From NCBI RefSeq assembly GCF_001877035.1, contig NZ_CP015756.1, positions 2,471,001-2,535,000 of the forward strand: a stretch of DNA of 64,000 nt, in the 5' to 3' direction. Under the pieces are notes generated by a model. The model worked only from the letters and a program-made list of their open reading frames with translations, was not told the origin of the DNA and ran no database searches. The position numbers and the translations under genes were made by a program. The stretch comes from Clostridium estertheticum subsp. estertheticum (GTDB lineage Bacteria > Bacillota > Clostridia > Clostridiales > Clostridiaceae). Below, in pieces: positions 53,052 to 62,077 of the stretch. Each line of letters opens with the position of its first letter. The first letter of the stretch is position 1.

Positions 53052-53519
53052 AAATTTCTCTCCTAAAAATAAAATTATAGTCTATATTTTTTTGATTTAC
53101 TTATACCTTATATAATAATTATGAATAAATTCAGTATATATTATATTGAAATATTTTACAACAATCAACTAAATGAAATCATTATTTTGTTAAGTTTTAG
53201 CAATATACTAATTAACGTTGCACTTATAGAAGTAATATATCGTTTAAAATAAATAGGGCTAATGATTAAAATATTAAGGCACAGATAGCTGACTAAAAGC
53301 CTGCAATTTGATACCTTTTTAAAATCAAATAGCCCTCAACGAATTCCATTAATGATAATAATTTATTGTGTATTCTTATCATTTATTTTTAGTCATTTAT
53401 ACCGCTTCTTGCTATTTAAACATTTTCACCTTAATACATTATATAATTTACGTAAGATATATACAAGCGGTTTGTTATTCTGTGATACATATCCTATTTT
53501 TTTGATGAAATTATAAAAA
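53052..53519. other. AT-rich spacer without recognisable gene
   Basis: These 468 bases hold the promoter region of the pullulanase-like gene. I see no protein-like frame, repeat or terminator that I would defend. Confidence 0.4.
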
Positions 53520-53756
53520 TTAATTTTGTTTTTCAGATAATATTTTCTTAATAATAGCTACTCTAGATTCACCTAGTATATTAGAAATTTTTATAGGAAT
53601 AAAGCCTTCCTTAGAAAGTTTATCCTCGTTAGCATTGGCTAATATAATTATTTTTTCTTTTAGCTTATCATATTCTATAACATCATCTAAATAAAAATCT
53701 ACTAAATCTTTTAAACATGTTCCTAATTCTTTTGGGTTCTTATAAATTTTTCTCAT
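53520..53756 (-). CDS. TIGR04540-type small protein
   Basis: The 78 aa protein reads MRKIYKNPKELGTCLKDLVD, then FYLDDVIEYDKLKEKII, ANANEDKL and KISNILGESRVAIIKKIL, which follows the TIGR04540 pattern that I know from Clostridium. The role is unknown. The ATG lies 6-8 nt after GAGGAGT. It is alone on its strand. Confidence 0.75.
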   Translation of the reverse strand: MRKIYKNPKELGTCLKDLVDFYLDDVIEYDKLKEKIIILANANEDKLSKEGFIPIKISNILGESRVAIIKKILSEKQN

Positions 53757-54168
53757 ATTGTACTCCTCATTGATTTATAATTAGTTTTTATTGACATAAT
53801 ACCTAAGTAAAATCCTAAACTCGACTAAAAGTATATCACAGATTTTTATTATAATCTTATATTAGTAATAAAATATTTAGTTTAAATATAGGTATGGTTA
53901 TTTAATTTAGATAATATTTTTAAGAAAGCTATCTTATTTTCATTAATATTGACGAAATAACAAAAAAACAGAGTAAAATTTTACATTATAACACATAATA
54001 TTACAGCCTACGTTAAGTTATGTTAAATATATTAATACAATATTGTACTTTGTTAAGTAATATCATATAATTAGGCTTGTACGGTTTAAAATATATCTTA
54101 ATTTTAAATTCAGCAGTACATATTTTAATTTAAAACATGTTTTTTATTTATCGAAGGAGGAACAATCT
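53757..54168 (+). promoter_or_regulatory. Promoter region of the phosphate operon with GTTAAG repeats
   Basis: TTGTAC (54043-54048), 17 nt and TATAAT (54066-54071) form a good sigma-A promoter. GTTAAG/GTTAAA elements begin at 54012, 54022 and 54052, each a multiple of 10 bp apart, like the tandem TTAACA-type half-sites bound by PhoP in Firmicutes. This would suit a phosphate-controlled pit operon. Confidence 0.5.
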
Positions 54169-54792
54169 ATGTTTAATTTTAAACCACAAGACAATTTGTT
54201 TTTTGAGCTTTTCTCGAAGGGAGCTGAAATATTTAATAGTTCCGCAAAAGAGCTAAAATTGTTAATGAATGAACTCGATAATCCTAATGAAAGATTAGAG
54301 AAACTAGTAAAGCTTGAGCATGAAGGCGACCTTGTAACCCATGAATTGATTGAATATACTAAGAAAATGTTTATAACTCCATTAGACAGAGAAGATATAT
54401 TTAATATAACAAAAGGAATAGACAATATTACTGATAGTATTGAATCTACAGCCCATTTGTTCTATATGTATAATGTGACCTCGGCTACTCCAGAAGCTAT
54501 TGAACTTGTTGATAAACTTGTAGTTGTCGCATCAGACCTTGTTAAAGTGATTCTAGAATTAAAATCTCTTCGCAAAAGCACTATCTTAGTGGATAAAATC
54601 ATCGATATAAACACTTTGGAAAACGAAGCTGATTTAATTTACAGAAAAGCGATGAGAAAACTATTCGAAAATCCCGAAGATATTTTATTCGTAATGAAAT
54701 GGAAAGATTTATACCATTACCTAGAAGATAGCATTGATGCTTGTGAAACACTTGCAAATGAAATCCGAGGAGTTGGTATGAAATATGCTTAG
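54169..54792 (+). CDS. DUF47/PhoU-like regulator of Pit
   Basis: The 207 aa protein matches the DUF47 family: PQDNLFFELFSKGAEIFNSS, KLEHEGDLVTHELI, LDREDIFNITKGIDNITDSI and LEDSIDACETLANEIRG. These are PhoU-like helical proteins with acidic metal-binding repeats (E.EGD, D..D) that accompany Pit transporters and probably control them. GAAGGAGG stands 7 nt before the ATG. The pit gene starts 8 bp before its stop, so translation is coupled. Confidence 0.93.
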   Translation: MFNFKPQDNLFFELFSKGAEIFNSSAKELKLLMNELDNPNERLEKLVKLEHEGDLVTHELIEYTKKMFITPLDREDIFNITKGIDNITDSIESTAHLFYMYNVTSATPEAIELVDKLVVVASDLVKVILELKSLRKSTILVDKIIDINTLENEADLIYRKAMRKLFENPEDILFVMKWKDLYHYLEDSIDACETLANEIRGVGMKYA

Positions 54793-55783
54793 TTCATCAA
54801 TTATAGTTGTTGTAATAATATTAGCTCTTATCTTTGATTTTATAAATGGATTTCATGATACAGCTAATTCTATTGCTACATCTATTGGTACTAAAGTACT
54901 TACACCTATGCAAGCATTGGGAATGGCTGCAGTACTGAATTTTGTTGGTGCTATGTTACATACAGAAGTTGCAAAAACAATAGGAACTGGAATAATAAAT
55001 AATGGTATAGCTACTCCTCAAATTGTAGCTATAGCATTAGTAGGAGCTATTATTTGGAACCTAATAACTTGGTATTATGCTATCCCTAGTTCTTCTTCGC
55101 ATGCACTTGTTGGTGGACTTTTAGGTGCATCCATAACTACTCATAAACTTGATTTTTCTGTAGTTAATTGGAAAGGGTTTGTTGATAAAATAATAATCCC
55201 ACTTATATCCTCACCAATAATAGGACTTGTATTTGGATTTTTATTTATGTTTTTGCTTACATGGTTATTCCATAAAGCAACTCATAAAAAAGTTAATGGT
55301 GTGTTTAAAAAATTACAAATTTGTTCTGCTGCTTTAATGGCATATAGCCATGGTTCAAATGATGCTCAAAAATCTATGGGTGTTATAACTATGGCACTAA
55401 TTGCTGGTGGCTTTTTAAATGCTACTAACTTTGCTATACCATTGTGGGTAAAAGTTTCTTGTGCTTTAGCAATGTCACTCGGTACAATGGTAGGTGGTTG
55501 GAAAATAATAAAAACCATGGGTGTTAATATGATAAAGCTAGAGCCAATTGATGGATTTGCAGCAGAAACTGCAGCTGCACTTACTATTCAAGCAGCTACT
55601 GCATTAGGTGCACCGGTGAGCACAACGCATGTAATAACTAGTGCAATAATGGGTGTGGGGTCCTGTAAACGGCTTTCTGCCGTTAGATGGAGCCTTGCGA
55701 GAACTATACTTGTTGCATGGGTTTTAACTATTCCGTGTAGTGCCCTTATATCGTCAGTAATTGCACTTGTATTTTATAGGTAA
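54785..55783 (+). CDS. Inorganic phosphate transporter, PiT family
   Basis: The 332 aa protein has about 10 membrane segments and both PiT signatures, with DFINGFHDTANSIAT near the start and AYSHGSNDAQKSMGVI in the second half, plus two SSSHAL/STTHVI pairs (IPSSSSHALVGG, APVSTTHVITSAI). It imports phosphate with a metal or proton. The preceding DUF47 gene overlaps by 8 bp. Both follow a promoter with possible PhoP-type sites. A strong terminator follows. Confidence 0.96.
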   Translation: MLSSSIIVVVIILALIFDFINGFHDTANSIATSIGTKVLTPMQALGMAAVLNFVGAMLHTEVAKTIGTGIINNGIATPQIVAIALVGAIIWNLITWYYAIPSSSSHALVGGLLGASITTHKLDFSVVNWKGFVDKIIIPLISSPIIGLVFGFLFMFLLTWLFHKATHKKVNGVFKKLQICSAALMAYSHGSNDAQKSMGVITMALIAGGFLNATNFAIPLWVKVSCALAMSLGTMVGGWKIIKTMGVNMIKLEPIDGFAAETAAALTIQAATALGAPVSTTHVITSAIMGVGSCKRLSAVRWSLARTILVAWVLTIPCSALISSVIALVFYR

Positions 55784-55821
55784 TACAATAGATTTGTATA
55801 TAATACAATAAAACTTTAAAG

Positions 55822-55851
55822 AAATCCTCAATAATTTTATATTGAGGATTT
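55822..55851. terminator. Terminator between pit and deoD
   Basis: AAATCCTCAAT and ATTGAGGATTT form an 11-bp stem with an 8-nt loop and a T-run on the plus strand. Confidence 0.9.
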
Positions 55852-55866
55852 TTTTATTATATACTA

Positions 55867-56580
55867 TTATTCTGCCATCTCTAAAGCTATTTCTATCATA
55901 TTCGTGAATGATTGTTGTCTTTCTTTAGAAGTGGTTAACTCATGAGTTACTAAATTGTCTGATACTGTTAATAAACAAGCTGCTTTCTTGTTTAATACTT
56001 TTGCATTACTAAATAAAGCAAAGGATTCCATTTCTACGCAAGTACAACCGTGCTTTTCATAAATCTCCTTATAACTATCAAGATTTTTACTATAAAATAC
56101 ATCCGAAGAATGTATTTTTTCTTTGTGTACTATAATTCCTAAATCATCTGCAATTTTTTCTAACTTATTATTAAGTAAAGAGGATGCATCAATAGTATCT
56201 TTATCATATCCACTTTGAACTTTTGCATACGTAGATTCACTCCAAGCCTGCGTACATAAGATTACATCATATAATTTCAAATCAGTAGTGTAAGCACCAC
56301 AAGAACCAATACGTATAATATTTTCTACCTCATAAAAATCAAATAGCTCATATGAGTAGATACCGATACTCGGCATACCCATGCCACTAGCCATTACAGA
56401 AATTTTACGTCCCTTATATGTACCAGTGTATCCGAATATATTTCGCACAGTATTAAATCTAATAACATTTTCCAAAAAAGTCTCTGCAATAAATTTTGCA
56501 CGTAATGGATCCCCTGGCATTAATACTGTTTTTGCAATAATTCCCTTTTCCTTTACTTCAATATGTGGTGTAGGTATCAT
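55867..56580 (-). CDS. deoD: Purine-nucleoside phosphorylase, DeoD type
   Basis: The 237 aa protein matches DeoD: TPHIEVKEKGIIAKTVLMPGDPLRAKFIAET, here split as the phosphate motif MPGDPLRAKF, then SGMGMPSIGIYSYELF, IRIGSCGAY, and CVEMESFALF and TVSDNL for the base and ribose. It splits purine nucleosides with phosphate to base and ribose-1-phosphate. GGAGG (in AAGGAGG) precedes the ATG. It faces the phosphate transporter and is divergent from nudC. Three GTTTACAT-type elements lie in the divergent region. Confidence 0.96.
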   Translation of the reverse strand: MIPTPHIEVKEKGIIAKTVLMPGDPLRAKFIAETFLENVIRFNTVRNIFGYTGTYKGRKISVMASGMGMPSIGIYSYELFDFYEVENIIRIGSCGAYTTDLKLYDVILCTQAWSESTYAKVQSGYDKDTIDASSLLNNKLEKIADDLGIIVHKEKIHSSDVFYSKNLDSYKEIYEKHGCTCVEMESFALFSNAKVLNKKAACLLTVSDNLVTHELTTSKERQQSFTNMIEIALEMAE

Positions 56581-56989
56581 ATTGAACCTCCTTATAATTG
56601 TTTTTCATTTTATATATAGTATTTTAGTATTATTTACATTATACCAAAATATTGAATGTTTTGATATTGTATATTTATTTTTTTATTTCGGTTTTTCATT
56701 AGTTAATATTTTTTTATTTTGGTTTACATTTTTAAATTAGTTTACATAATTATATGTATGTAAACCAGTCTAATTATTATATTATTTTTAGATGGTTTTA
56801 AATTAGACTTACTATTTATATATGATATAATTTTAATTTATATCAACTCTTTTACTATAATATTCCTTTTTTAAATATCAAAACATATGTATATATGTTA
56901 TAATTACGTGATATTTATATGAATATTGAATAATATATCGTACTTATTAAATAGCTACGATATAGCTATAGATTGGAGATATGATATTA
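56581..56989. promoter_or_regulatory. Divergent deoD-nudC region with GTTTACAT repeats
   Basis: GTTTACAT occurs at 56722-56729 and 56740-56747, and its complement ATGTAAAC at 56758-56765. The last two form the palindrome GTTTACATA-N8-TATGTAAAC. They are 160 bp from deoD and 225 bp from nudC. No gene is in this spacer. Confidence 0.5.
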
Positions 56990-57817
56990 ATGTGTAACAA
57001 AGAAAATAACACAAATTATATACCTGGAGTAGTTGAAGTTTTACCTAAAACCAATAAGGATTTATATTTTCTGTTTTGCAATGATGAATTACTAGTGAAA
57101 TTAGAAAATAATATAGCAAGTATACCAACTATTAATGAATTAGAAAATTTAGGAATGAAAAATATTCAATTTTTGGGTTCTGAAAACGGAAAAAATTGTT
57201 ACTGCGGAGAAATAAGTGAAGACGTTGTTATTCCCACTTTTATGTTTTGTATGAGTCTTAAATCTTTAACTCACAAACTACCAGAAGATATGTTTTGGAT
57301 TGGAGGTAGAGCGATTCAAGTAGTAAATTGGAATAATGATCATGTATATTGTGGAAGGTGCGGCACATTAACCCAAAATGTGAATGGAGAAAGGGCTAAA
57401 AAATGTCCAAAATGTGGGCTCTCAAATTATCCTAGAATATCACCAGCAATAATTGTAGCTGTTGTGCGTGAAGGGAAATTACTTCTTGCTCATAATCTTC
57501 AATTTCCCAAGGATTTATATAGTGTAGTTTCTGGATTTTTAGAGGTTGGAGAAACTTTTGAGGAATGTGTTGTTCGAGAGGTAGAGGAAGAAACCGGAAT
57601 TACTGTAAAAAACATTCGCTATTTTGGAAATCAACCTTGGCCTTTTCCAAATTCTATAATGATTGGATTCACTGCCGAATATGCAAGTGGAGAAATACAA
57701 GTGGATGGAGAAGAAATAGGCGAGGCTCACTGGTATAGTCCGAATGATATGCCTATAACACCAGACAGTATAAGTATAGCTAAAAAATTAATTGATTGGT
57801 TTGTAAAGAATTATTAA
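56990..57817 (+). CDS. nudC: NAD(+) diphosphatase NudC
   Basis: The 275 aa protein has the NudC build: an N-terminal domain, the zinc ribbon CGRCGTLTQNVNGERAKKCPKCG (two CxxC pairs, split here), SNYPRISPAIIVAV, the Nudix box GFLEVGETFEECVVREVEEETGI in parts, and the family mark WPFPNSIMIGFTA (as QPWPFP). It hydrolyses NADH and removes NAD caps from RNA. The ATG at 56990 has GGAG 11 nt upstream; the ATG at 56981 has it only 2 nt away. The start is thus uncertain. The DUF4317 gene follows after 57 bp. Confidence 0.94.
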   Translation: MCNKENNTNYIPGVVEVLPKTNKDLYFLFCNDELLVKLENNIASIPTINELENLGMKNIQFLGSENGKNCYCGEISEDVVIPTFMFCMSLKSLTHKLPEDMFWIGGRAIQVVNWNNDHVYCGRCGTLTQNVNGERAKKCPKCGLSNYPRISPAIIVAVVREGKLLLAHNLQFPKDLYSVVSGFLEVGETFEECVVREVEEETGITVKNIRYFGNQPWPFPNSIMIGFTAEYASGEIQVDGEEIGEAHWYSPNDMPITPDSISIAKKLIDWFVKNY

Positions 57818-57874
57818 TTAAGCAGGACGAGTGGTATAATTTTAATATAAACTAACAACGAAAAGAGGTTAATT

Positions 57875-59050
57875 ATGAATAAAAAAGAATTGGCAGATAT
57901 AAGAAAAGAATTTAAATTAGAAAATGGTATGATAAAAATTGAGGAGATTTATAGTGTTTATCTAAAAAAGGATAATGTACAAATTGATTATGAACCTATT
58001 GTCCATTCAGAGTTTGATTACTTTGATAGAATGGATATGGATAAAAAGGAACTATTTCTAGGAAATTTTAAGAAAGTACTTACAGGCGCCCTTGATACTA
58101 AAATATTCGAATTAGATTTTCAAAACATTGAAGATGAAGATAACTCTCAGAAATTTTTAACAAGCGCCTTAAAATCAAATACTAAAGATGAAATAGAAAG
58201 TAATATTAATATAATCATTAATAAAATTGCAGCTAACTATAAATACGAAACAGATGTTGTTGTCACATTTATAAAAGCTGAGTACTACATAGGATCAAGT
58301 CATAAGAATATGGACGCAGATGAAAGTATCCAAGATTCAATGAATGCTTTTAATTTTATTTTATCCAGTGTTAATAAAATAGACATTCCAAAAAGAACGC
58401 TAAAATTCGATTATACTGATAAAGAATTTAAAGCAAATTCAGTTCTTGATTCAGTTATTAATCTTAATGCTCCTTTAGAAGGGTTTATGTTCCCTAGTCT
58501 TAGCGGAGGTTGTTCAGATTTTAATAAGTGTTTATATTATGCTTCAAAGCCTAAGGAATTAAATTCAGCTTTTATAGAAAATGTTCTTAATTGTGGTTTC
58601 AAGTTTACTGCCGAGGATGAAAAAAATTGCTTTGGTGATATTTTAAAATCTATAATTGGAGATAAAATAAAACCAGAACTTATGCAGGATATCTATGCTA
58701 ATATACATGAATTAGCAGAGCAATCTTGCGATGGCGAAACTCCAATCCTTGGAGTTATAGATGTAAAAAATATTCTTAGTAATTGTGGTGCGGAGATCAT
58801 ATCTGATATAGAAACGGCATTTGAAGAGACTTGCGGTAGTAAATATGATTTTAAGATAAATAACATTGTACCCGAATTTAATTCTAAATCAATTAAAATT
58901 ACTAGTGAAATCGCAAATATCACTTTAACTCCAAAAGATCTTAACTCGATTAAACAGGTAAGAAACAAGGATGGCAGAAGATGTCTACTTATTGAGATTG
59001 AGGATGACATTATTATAGAAGGATTTAAATTAGAAACTGAAGAATTTTAA
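57875..59050 (+). CDS. DUF4317 protein
   Basis: The 391 aa protein follows the DUF4317 pattern from the start, MNKKELADIRKEFKLENGMI with KIEEIYSVYLKKDN and then HSEFDYFDRMDMDKKELFLGNFKKVLTGAL in parts. The family is found in Clostridia and has no known role. No membrane segment or signal peptide is present; the protein is acidic. It lies 57 bp downstream of nudC and could share its transcript. AAGAGG stands 10 nt before the ATG. A good terminator follows. Confidence 0.85.
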   Translation: MNKKELADIRKEFKLENGMIKIEEIYSVYLKKDNVQIDYEPIVHSEFDYFDRMDMDKKELFLGNFKKVLTGALDTKIFELDFQNIEDEDNSQKFLTSALKSNTKDEIESNINIIINKIAANYKYETDVVVTFIKAEYYIGSSHKNMDADESIQDSMNAFNFILSSVNKIDIPKRTLKFDYTDKEFKANSVLDSVINLNAPLEGFMFPSLSGGCSDFNKCLYYASKPKELNSAFIENVLNCGFKFTAEDEKNCFGDILKSIIGDKIKPELMQDIYANIHELAEQSCDGETPILGVIDVKNILSNCGAEIISDIETAFEETCGSKYDFKINNIVPEFNSKSIKITSEIANITLTPKDLNSIKQVRNKDGRRCLLIEIEDDIIIEGFKLETEEF

Positions 59051-59064
59051 TGAATTTAACGAAT

Positions 59065-59099
59065 AAAAAATAAGTCTTAGATTATAAGACTTATTTTTT
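59065..59099 (+). terminator. Terminator of the DUF4317 gene
   Basis: AAAAAATAAGTCTTA and TAAGACTTATTTTTT form a 15-bp stem with a 5-nt loop and a T-run. Confidence 0.9.
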
Positions 59100-59119
59100 A
59101 TTTATATAAGTTATTTAAA

Positions 59120-59485
59120 TTACATATCTCTAGGGTCTATATCTTCAATCTTTTTTTTATTCCCTCTAATGTACCATGTAGTTTCTTGTTTTTCTACACT
59201 ATATACTTTTCCTATTATTTTTGCTTTAGACATAACTCCTGAAAGTGAACCTACAAATGAAGGTGTATTCAATTGAACTTTCTTAATCTTTTTCCCAGTA
59301 TCTATGTCTTTAACAGTCGGCTCATCAGGAATACAATTGTGTATCTCCTTACTAGTTTTTGCTGTTTCTTTACTAACAGCTCCTAAGTCTTCTAGTGTTT
59401 TGTAAATTGTTTCCATCATTTTTTTTCTTTTTTCCATACTTATAATAGGGCTTTCAACTTGTATGTATTCTTCAGTTTTCTTCAT
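59120..59485 (-). CDS. Small protein, unknown
   Basis: The 121 aa protein starts MKKTEEYIQVESPIISMEKR and contains a helix (MMETIYKTLEDLGAVSKET) and a lysine-rich end with WYIRGNKKKIEDIDPRD. I see no known motif. AAAGGAAGG stands 9 nt before the ATG. It lies downstream of the DNA-repair pair on the same strand, separated by 130 bp. Function unknown. Confidence 0.7.
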   Translation of the reverse strand: MKKTEEYIQVESPIISMEKRKKMMETIYKTLEDLGAVSKETAKTSKEIHNCIPDEPTVKDIDTGKKIKKVQLNTPSFVGSLSGVMSKAKIIGKVYSVEKQETTWYIRGNKKKIEDIDPRDM

Positions 59486-59612
59486 AATAATCGTTCCTTC
59501 CTTTAACTAACAGTAATTTAGTAAATATACTCATATCTATTATATCACGATTTAGGGCATTTTTTAAAGAATCAGTAAAATATAAGAAAGGTGTCATGAT
59601 ATTATCAAAGTA

Positions 59613-60344
59613 TTATTCCATCTCAATTAGATTGTTCCAATACTTTTTAGGCATATTCTTCATTTGTAATATTTCATTCTTTCTTTCTTTTATTGAAACA
59701 CTTTTATGGAATACCTTCCATAAATTTTGATAAAACAACTCTTCCCCTTCGTGACTTTCTAATTTATCAAATTTAAGATCCCTAAGTATCCATTCGTTAT
59801 TCTCATAAACTATACCAAATTTTCTTTTAATATCATGAATTATCCACTTTTCGTTGGCAAGTCTTTTCTTAAAATGATTCGCAATTAACTCTGAAATATT
59901 ATACGTTGGTTCTATCGCTGCATATAATATGCCATTAAATTCTTGAAATCTAACTAATCCCAAAAATCTGTGAGCTTCTGCCCCAACCTTTCTAGAGTAT
60001 TTTTGTATCTCATTTACGAATTCATTTACCATATAATTATTAACAATACTTCCCATCTTGAATCCTAATTGTATATATTTAAGTAATTTTAATTCTATGC
60101 CCTCGGCTTCAGATAAAAATGATTGATATACATGAATTAATGTATCTGTTGATATTTTTTGAGCTATAGCTTTTGATACTTTATTGGATTTAACTAGATC
60201 ACTTATTATAATATTATCATCAAATAACAAATCGAATGTATACCTATCTTCCCTTTCTATGCAATCAGGCATTTTATTATAATAACAATTGTATATAACG
60301 GATAAGAATCCATCAAAGGTAGTATCATAAATGTATCTAAGCAA
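59613..60344 (-). CDS. TIGR03915-family putative DNA-repair protein
   Basis: The 243 aa protein begins LRYIYDTTFDGFLSVIYNCY, the typical start of TIGR03915, and contains YSRKVGAEAHRFLGLVRFQE, LYAAIEPTYNISELIANHF, HDIKRKFGI with an ending helix. The family always stands next to a radical SAM protein of the TIGR03916 type and is thought to be a uracil-DNA-glycosylase-like repair partner, though the activity is not established. The start is a TTG at 60344, with AAGGAG 8 nt before it. The gene overlaps the upstream radical SAM gene by 8 bp. Confidence 0.88.
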   Translation of the reverse strand: MLRYIYDTTFDGFLSVIYNCYYNKMPDCIEREDRYTFDLLFDDNIIISDLVKSNKVSKAIAQKISTDTLIHVYQSFLSEAEGIELKLLKYIQLGFKMGSIVNNYMVNEFVNEIQKYSRKVGAEAHRFLGLVRFQEFNGILYAAIEPTYNISELIANHFKKRLANEKWIIHDIKRKFGIVYENNEWILRDLKFDKLESHEGEELFYQNLWKVFHKSVSIKERKNEILQMKNMPKKYWNNLIEME

Positions 60345-61599
60345 ATAAATCACTCCTTAAATTAAATAAACTTATTTGTTGTGGCTTATCAAAACTCTCA
60401 TGATCTAATAGGTAATTCTTAAGAGTCAATCTCTCCATACTCTTGTCACCATAAAATTTACCGCTACATGTCATAAAAAACCTAGCTCTTTTAAGTACTA
60501 CTCCTAGTTTTTTTAAATTATCATAAGAAAGATTACAAAGCCTTCTTGATTTTACAATTCTTAAAGCAGATGTTACTCCTATTCCAGGTACTCTAAGAAG
60601 AGTCTCATAAGCAGCATTATTGACCTCTACTGGAAATTTATCAAGATTGTTTAATGCCCAAAATGCTTTAGGATCTAAATCTGTATCGAAGTTAGGGTTT
60701 AAATCATCTAATAATTCATTTGCTTTAAATCCATAGTGTCTTAAAAGCCAATCTGCCTGATACATTCTATGCTCTTTAAGCAGTGGAGGCGTCGTTTGAA
60801 TTGCTGGTAGGTTTGCATGCTGCATAACTGGCACATAAGCAGAATAATATACTCTCTTAAGCCCAAAAGTGTTATATAACCCTTCTGTGAGACTAATGAC
60901 GCTCAAATCACTTTCATTAGTTGCTCCAACCATTATCTGAGTACTCTGTCCACCTGGTGTAAATTTAGGTACGTTAAAACCTTTCTTCTTATATTCGGTT
61001 GACTCTACTATACTATGTTTAATAAGACTCATAGGTTTTAATATGTCTGCTTTATTTTTTTGCGGCGCTAAAAGCTTTAAGCTTTTCTCGGAAGGAAGCT
61101 CAATATTTACACTCATCCTATCAGCATACAGTCCTGCCTCATAAATAAGTTTTGGATCAGCTCCTGGGATAGCTTTTACATGAATATAGCCATTAAATTT
61201 GTGGACCAATCGTAATTCTTTTATTATTTTAACTAGGTTTTCCATAGTATAATCCGGGCTTCTTTCTACACCAGAACTAAGGAATAGTCCTTCAATATAA
61301 TTTCTTCTGTAAAAATTTATAGTTAGATCTACTATTTCTTTAGGAGTGAAGCTTGTCCGCTCTAATTCGTTACTAGAGCGATTAATACAATATTTACAAT
61401 CATATATACATTTATTACTGTACAAAATTTTAAGTAATGAAATACATCTACCGTCTTGTGACCATGAATGACAAATTCCAGACGATGCTGCATTCCCTAT
61501 TCCATCTTTTGTATTCTTTCTATTAGAACCACTTGAAGAACAAGAAGCGTCATACTTTGCTGAATTCGATAATATCTCAAGTTTTCTCATTACGTCCAT
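60337..61599 (-). CDS. Putative DNA modification/repair radical SAM protein (TIGR03916)
   Basis: The 420 aa protein has the radical SAM motif CIYDCKYC near 80, an early CSSSGSN.RK, PGADPKLIYEAG and FTPGGQSTQIMVGATNES blocks, and a helix-hairpin-helix end (LLRVPGIGVTSALRIV). It is a SAM-cleaving enzyme with DNA contact through HhH and stands with the TIGR03915 protein in one operon. A role in DNA repair of spores, like photoproduct lyase, has been proposed for the family but the substrate is unknown. GGGGTGAT precedes the ATG at 61599. Confidence 0.9.
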   Translation of the reverse strand: MDVMRKLEILSNSAKYDASCSSSGSNRKNTKDGIGNAASSGICHSWSQDGRCISLLKILYSNKCIYDCKYCINRSSNELERTSFTPKEIVDLTINFYRRNYIEGLFLSSGVERSPDYTMENLVKIIKELRLVHKFNGYIHVKAIPGADPKLIYEAGLYADRMSVNIELPSEKSLKLLAPQKNKADILKPMSLIKHSIVESTEYKKKGFNVPKFTPGGQSTQIMVGATNESDLSVISLTEGLYNTFGLKRVYYSAYVPVMQHANLPAIQTTPPLLKEHRMYQADWLLRHYGFKANELLDDLNPNFDTDLDPKAFWALNNLDKFPVEVNNAAYETLLRVPGIGVTSALRIVKSRRLCNLSYDNLKKLGVVLKRARFFMTCSGKFYGDKSMERLTLKNYLLDHESFDKPQQISLFNLRSDLFA

Positions 61600-61689
61600 T
61601 ATATCACCCCACAAACATTTGTTCTCATTCTATCATGTTTTGTTCTAAATTAAAAGAGTTATTTGTTGGAATTTCAAGTTCCATATGTA

Positions 61690-61893
61690 TTATATTATTT
61701 TTATTAAATACAATCCATCATCCAAAATACTTTGTTCACAACTAAACTTAACCCCACCGTCAATCAATTCAAAGCAAACATCTCTTGTACTGTTTATATC
61801 AAATAAACATTTCCCCTTTTCATCTAATGCTTTTATTGCATCACCATGTATCCCTTCTCTAATCAAACTTTCCTTAACTTCTACATTTAACAT
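61690..61893 (-). CDS. Small protein, unknown
   Basis: The 67 aa protein reads MLNVEVKESLIREGIHGDAI, then KALDEKGKCLFDINSTRD and VCFELIDGGVKF, a short mixed fold with three cysteines. GGAGG stands 7 nt before this ATG, so I prefer it to a longer frame starting at 61923. The gene lies between the DNA-repair pair and spoIVA with no clear link. Function unknown. Confidence 0.7.
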   Translation of the reverse strand: MLNVEVKESLIREGIHGDAIKALDEKGKCLFDINSTRDVCFELIDGGVKFSCEQSILDDGLYLIKII

Positions 61894-62022
61894 TTCCAAA
61901 CCTCCGATTAACTTATAATTCATATTTAAAAATGAATTAGTATTGTCTTTACCTTATTGTACACTAAATTCATAGTAGATATATAGTAATTATATATGGA
62001 TAAGTTTTCTTACCTAAAGTAT

Positions 62023-62067
62023 AATATTAAAAGTCTGCAACCATAATGGATACAGACTTTTAATATT
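62023..62067 (-). terminator. Terminator of spoIVA
   Basis: AATATTAAAAGTCTG (62023-62037) and CAGACTTTTAATATT (62053-62067) form a 15-bp stem with a 15-nt loop just after the spoIVA stop at 62078. Confidence 0.75.
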
Positions 62068-62077
62068 ATACATTAAT

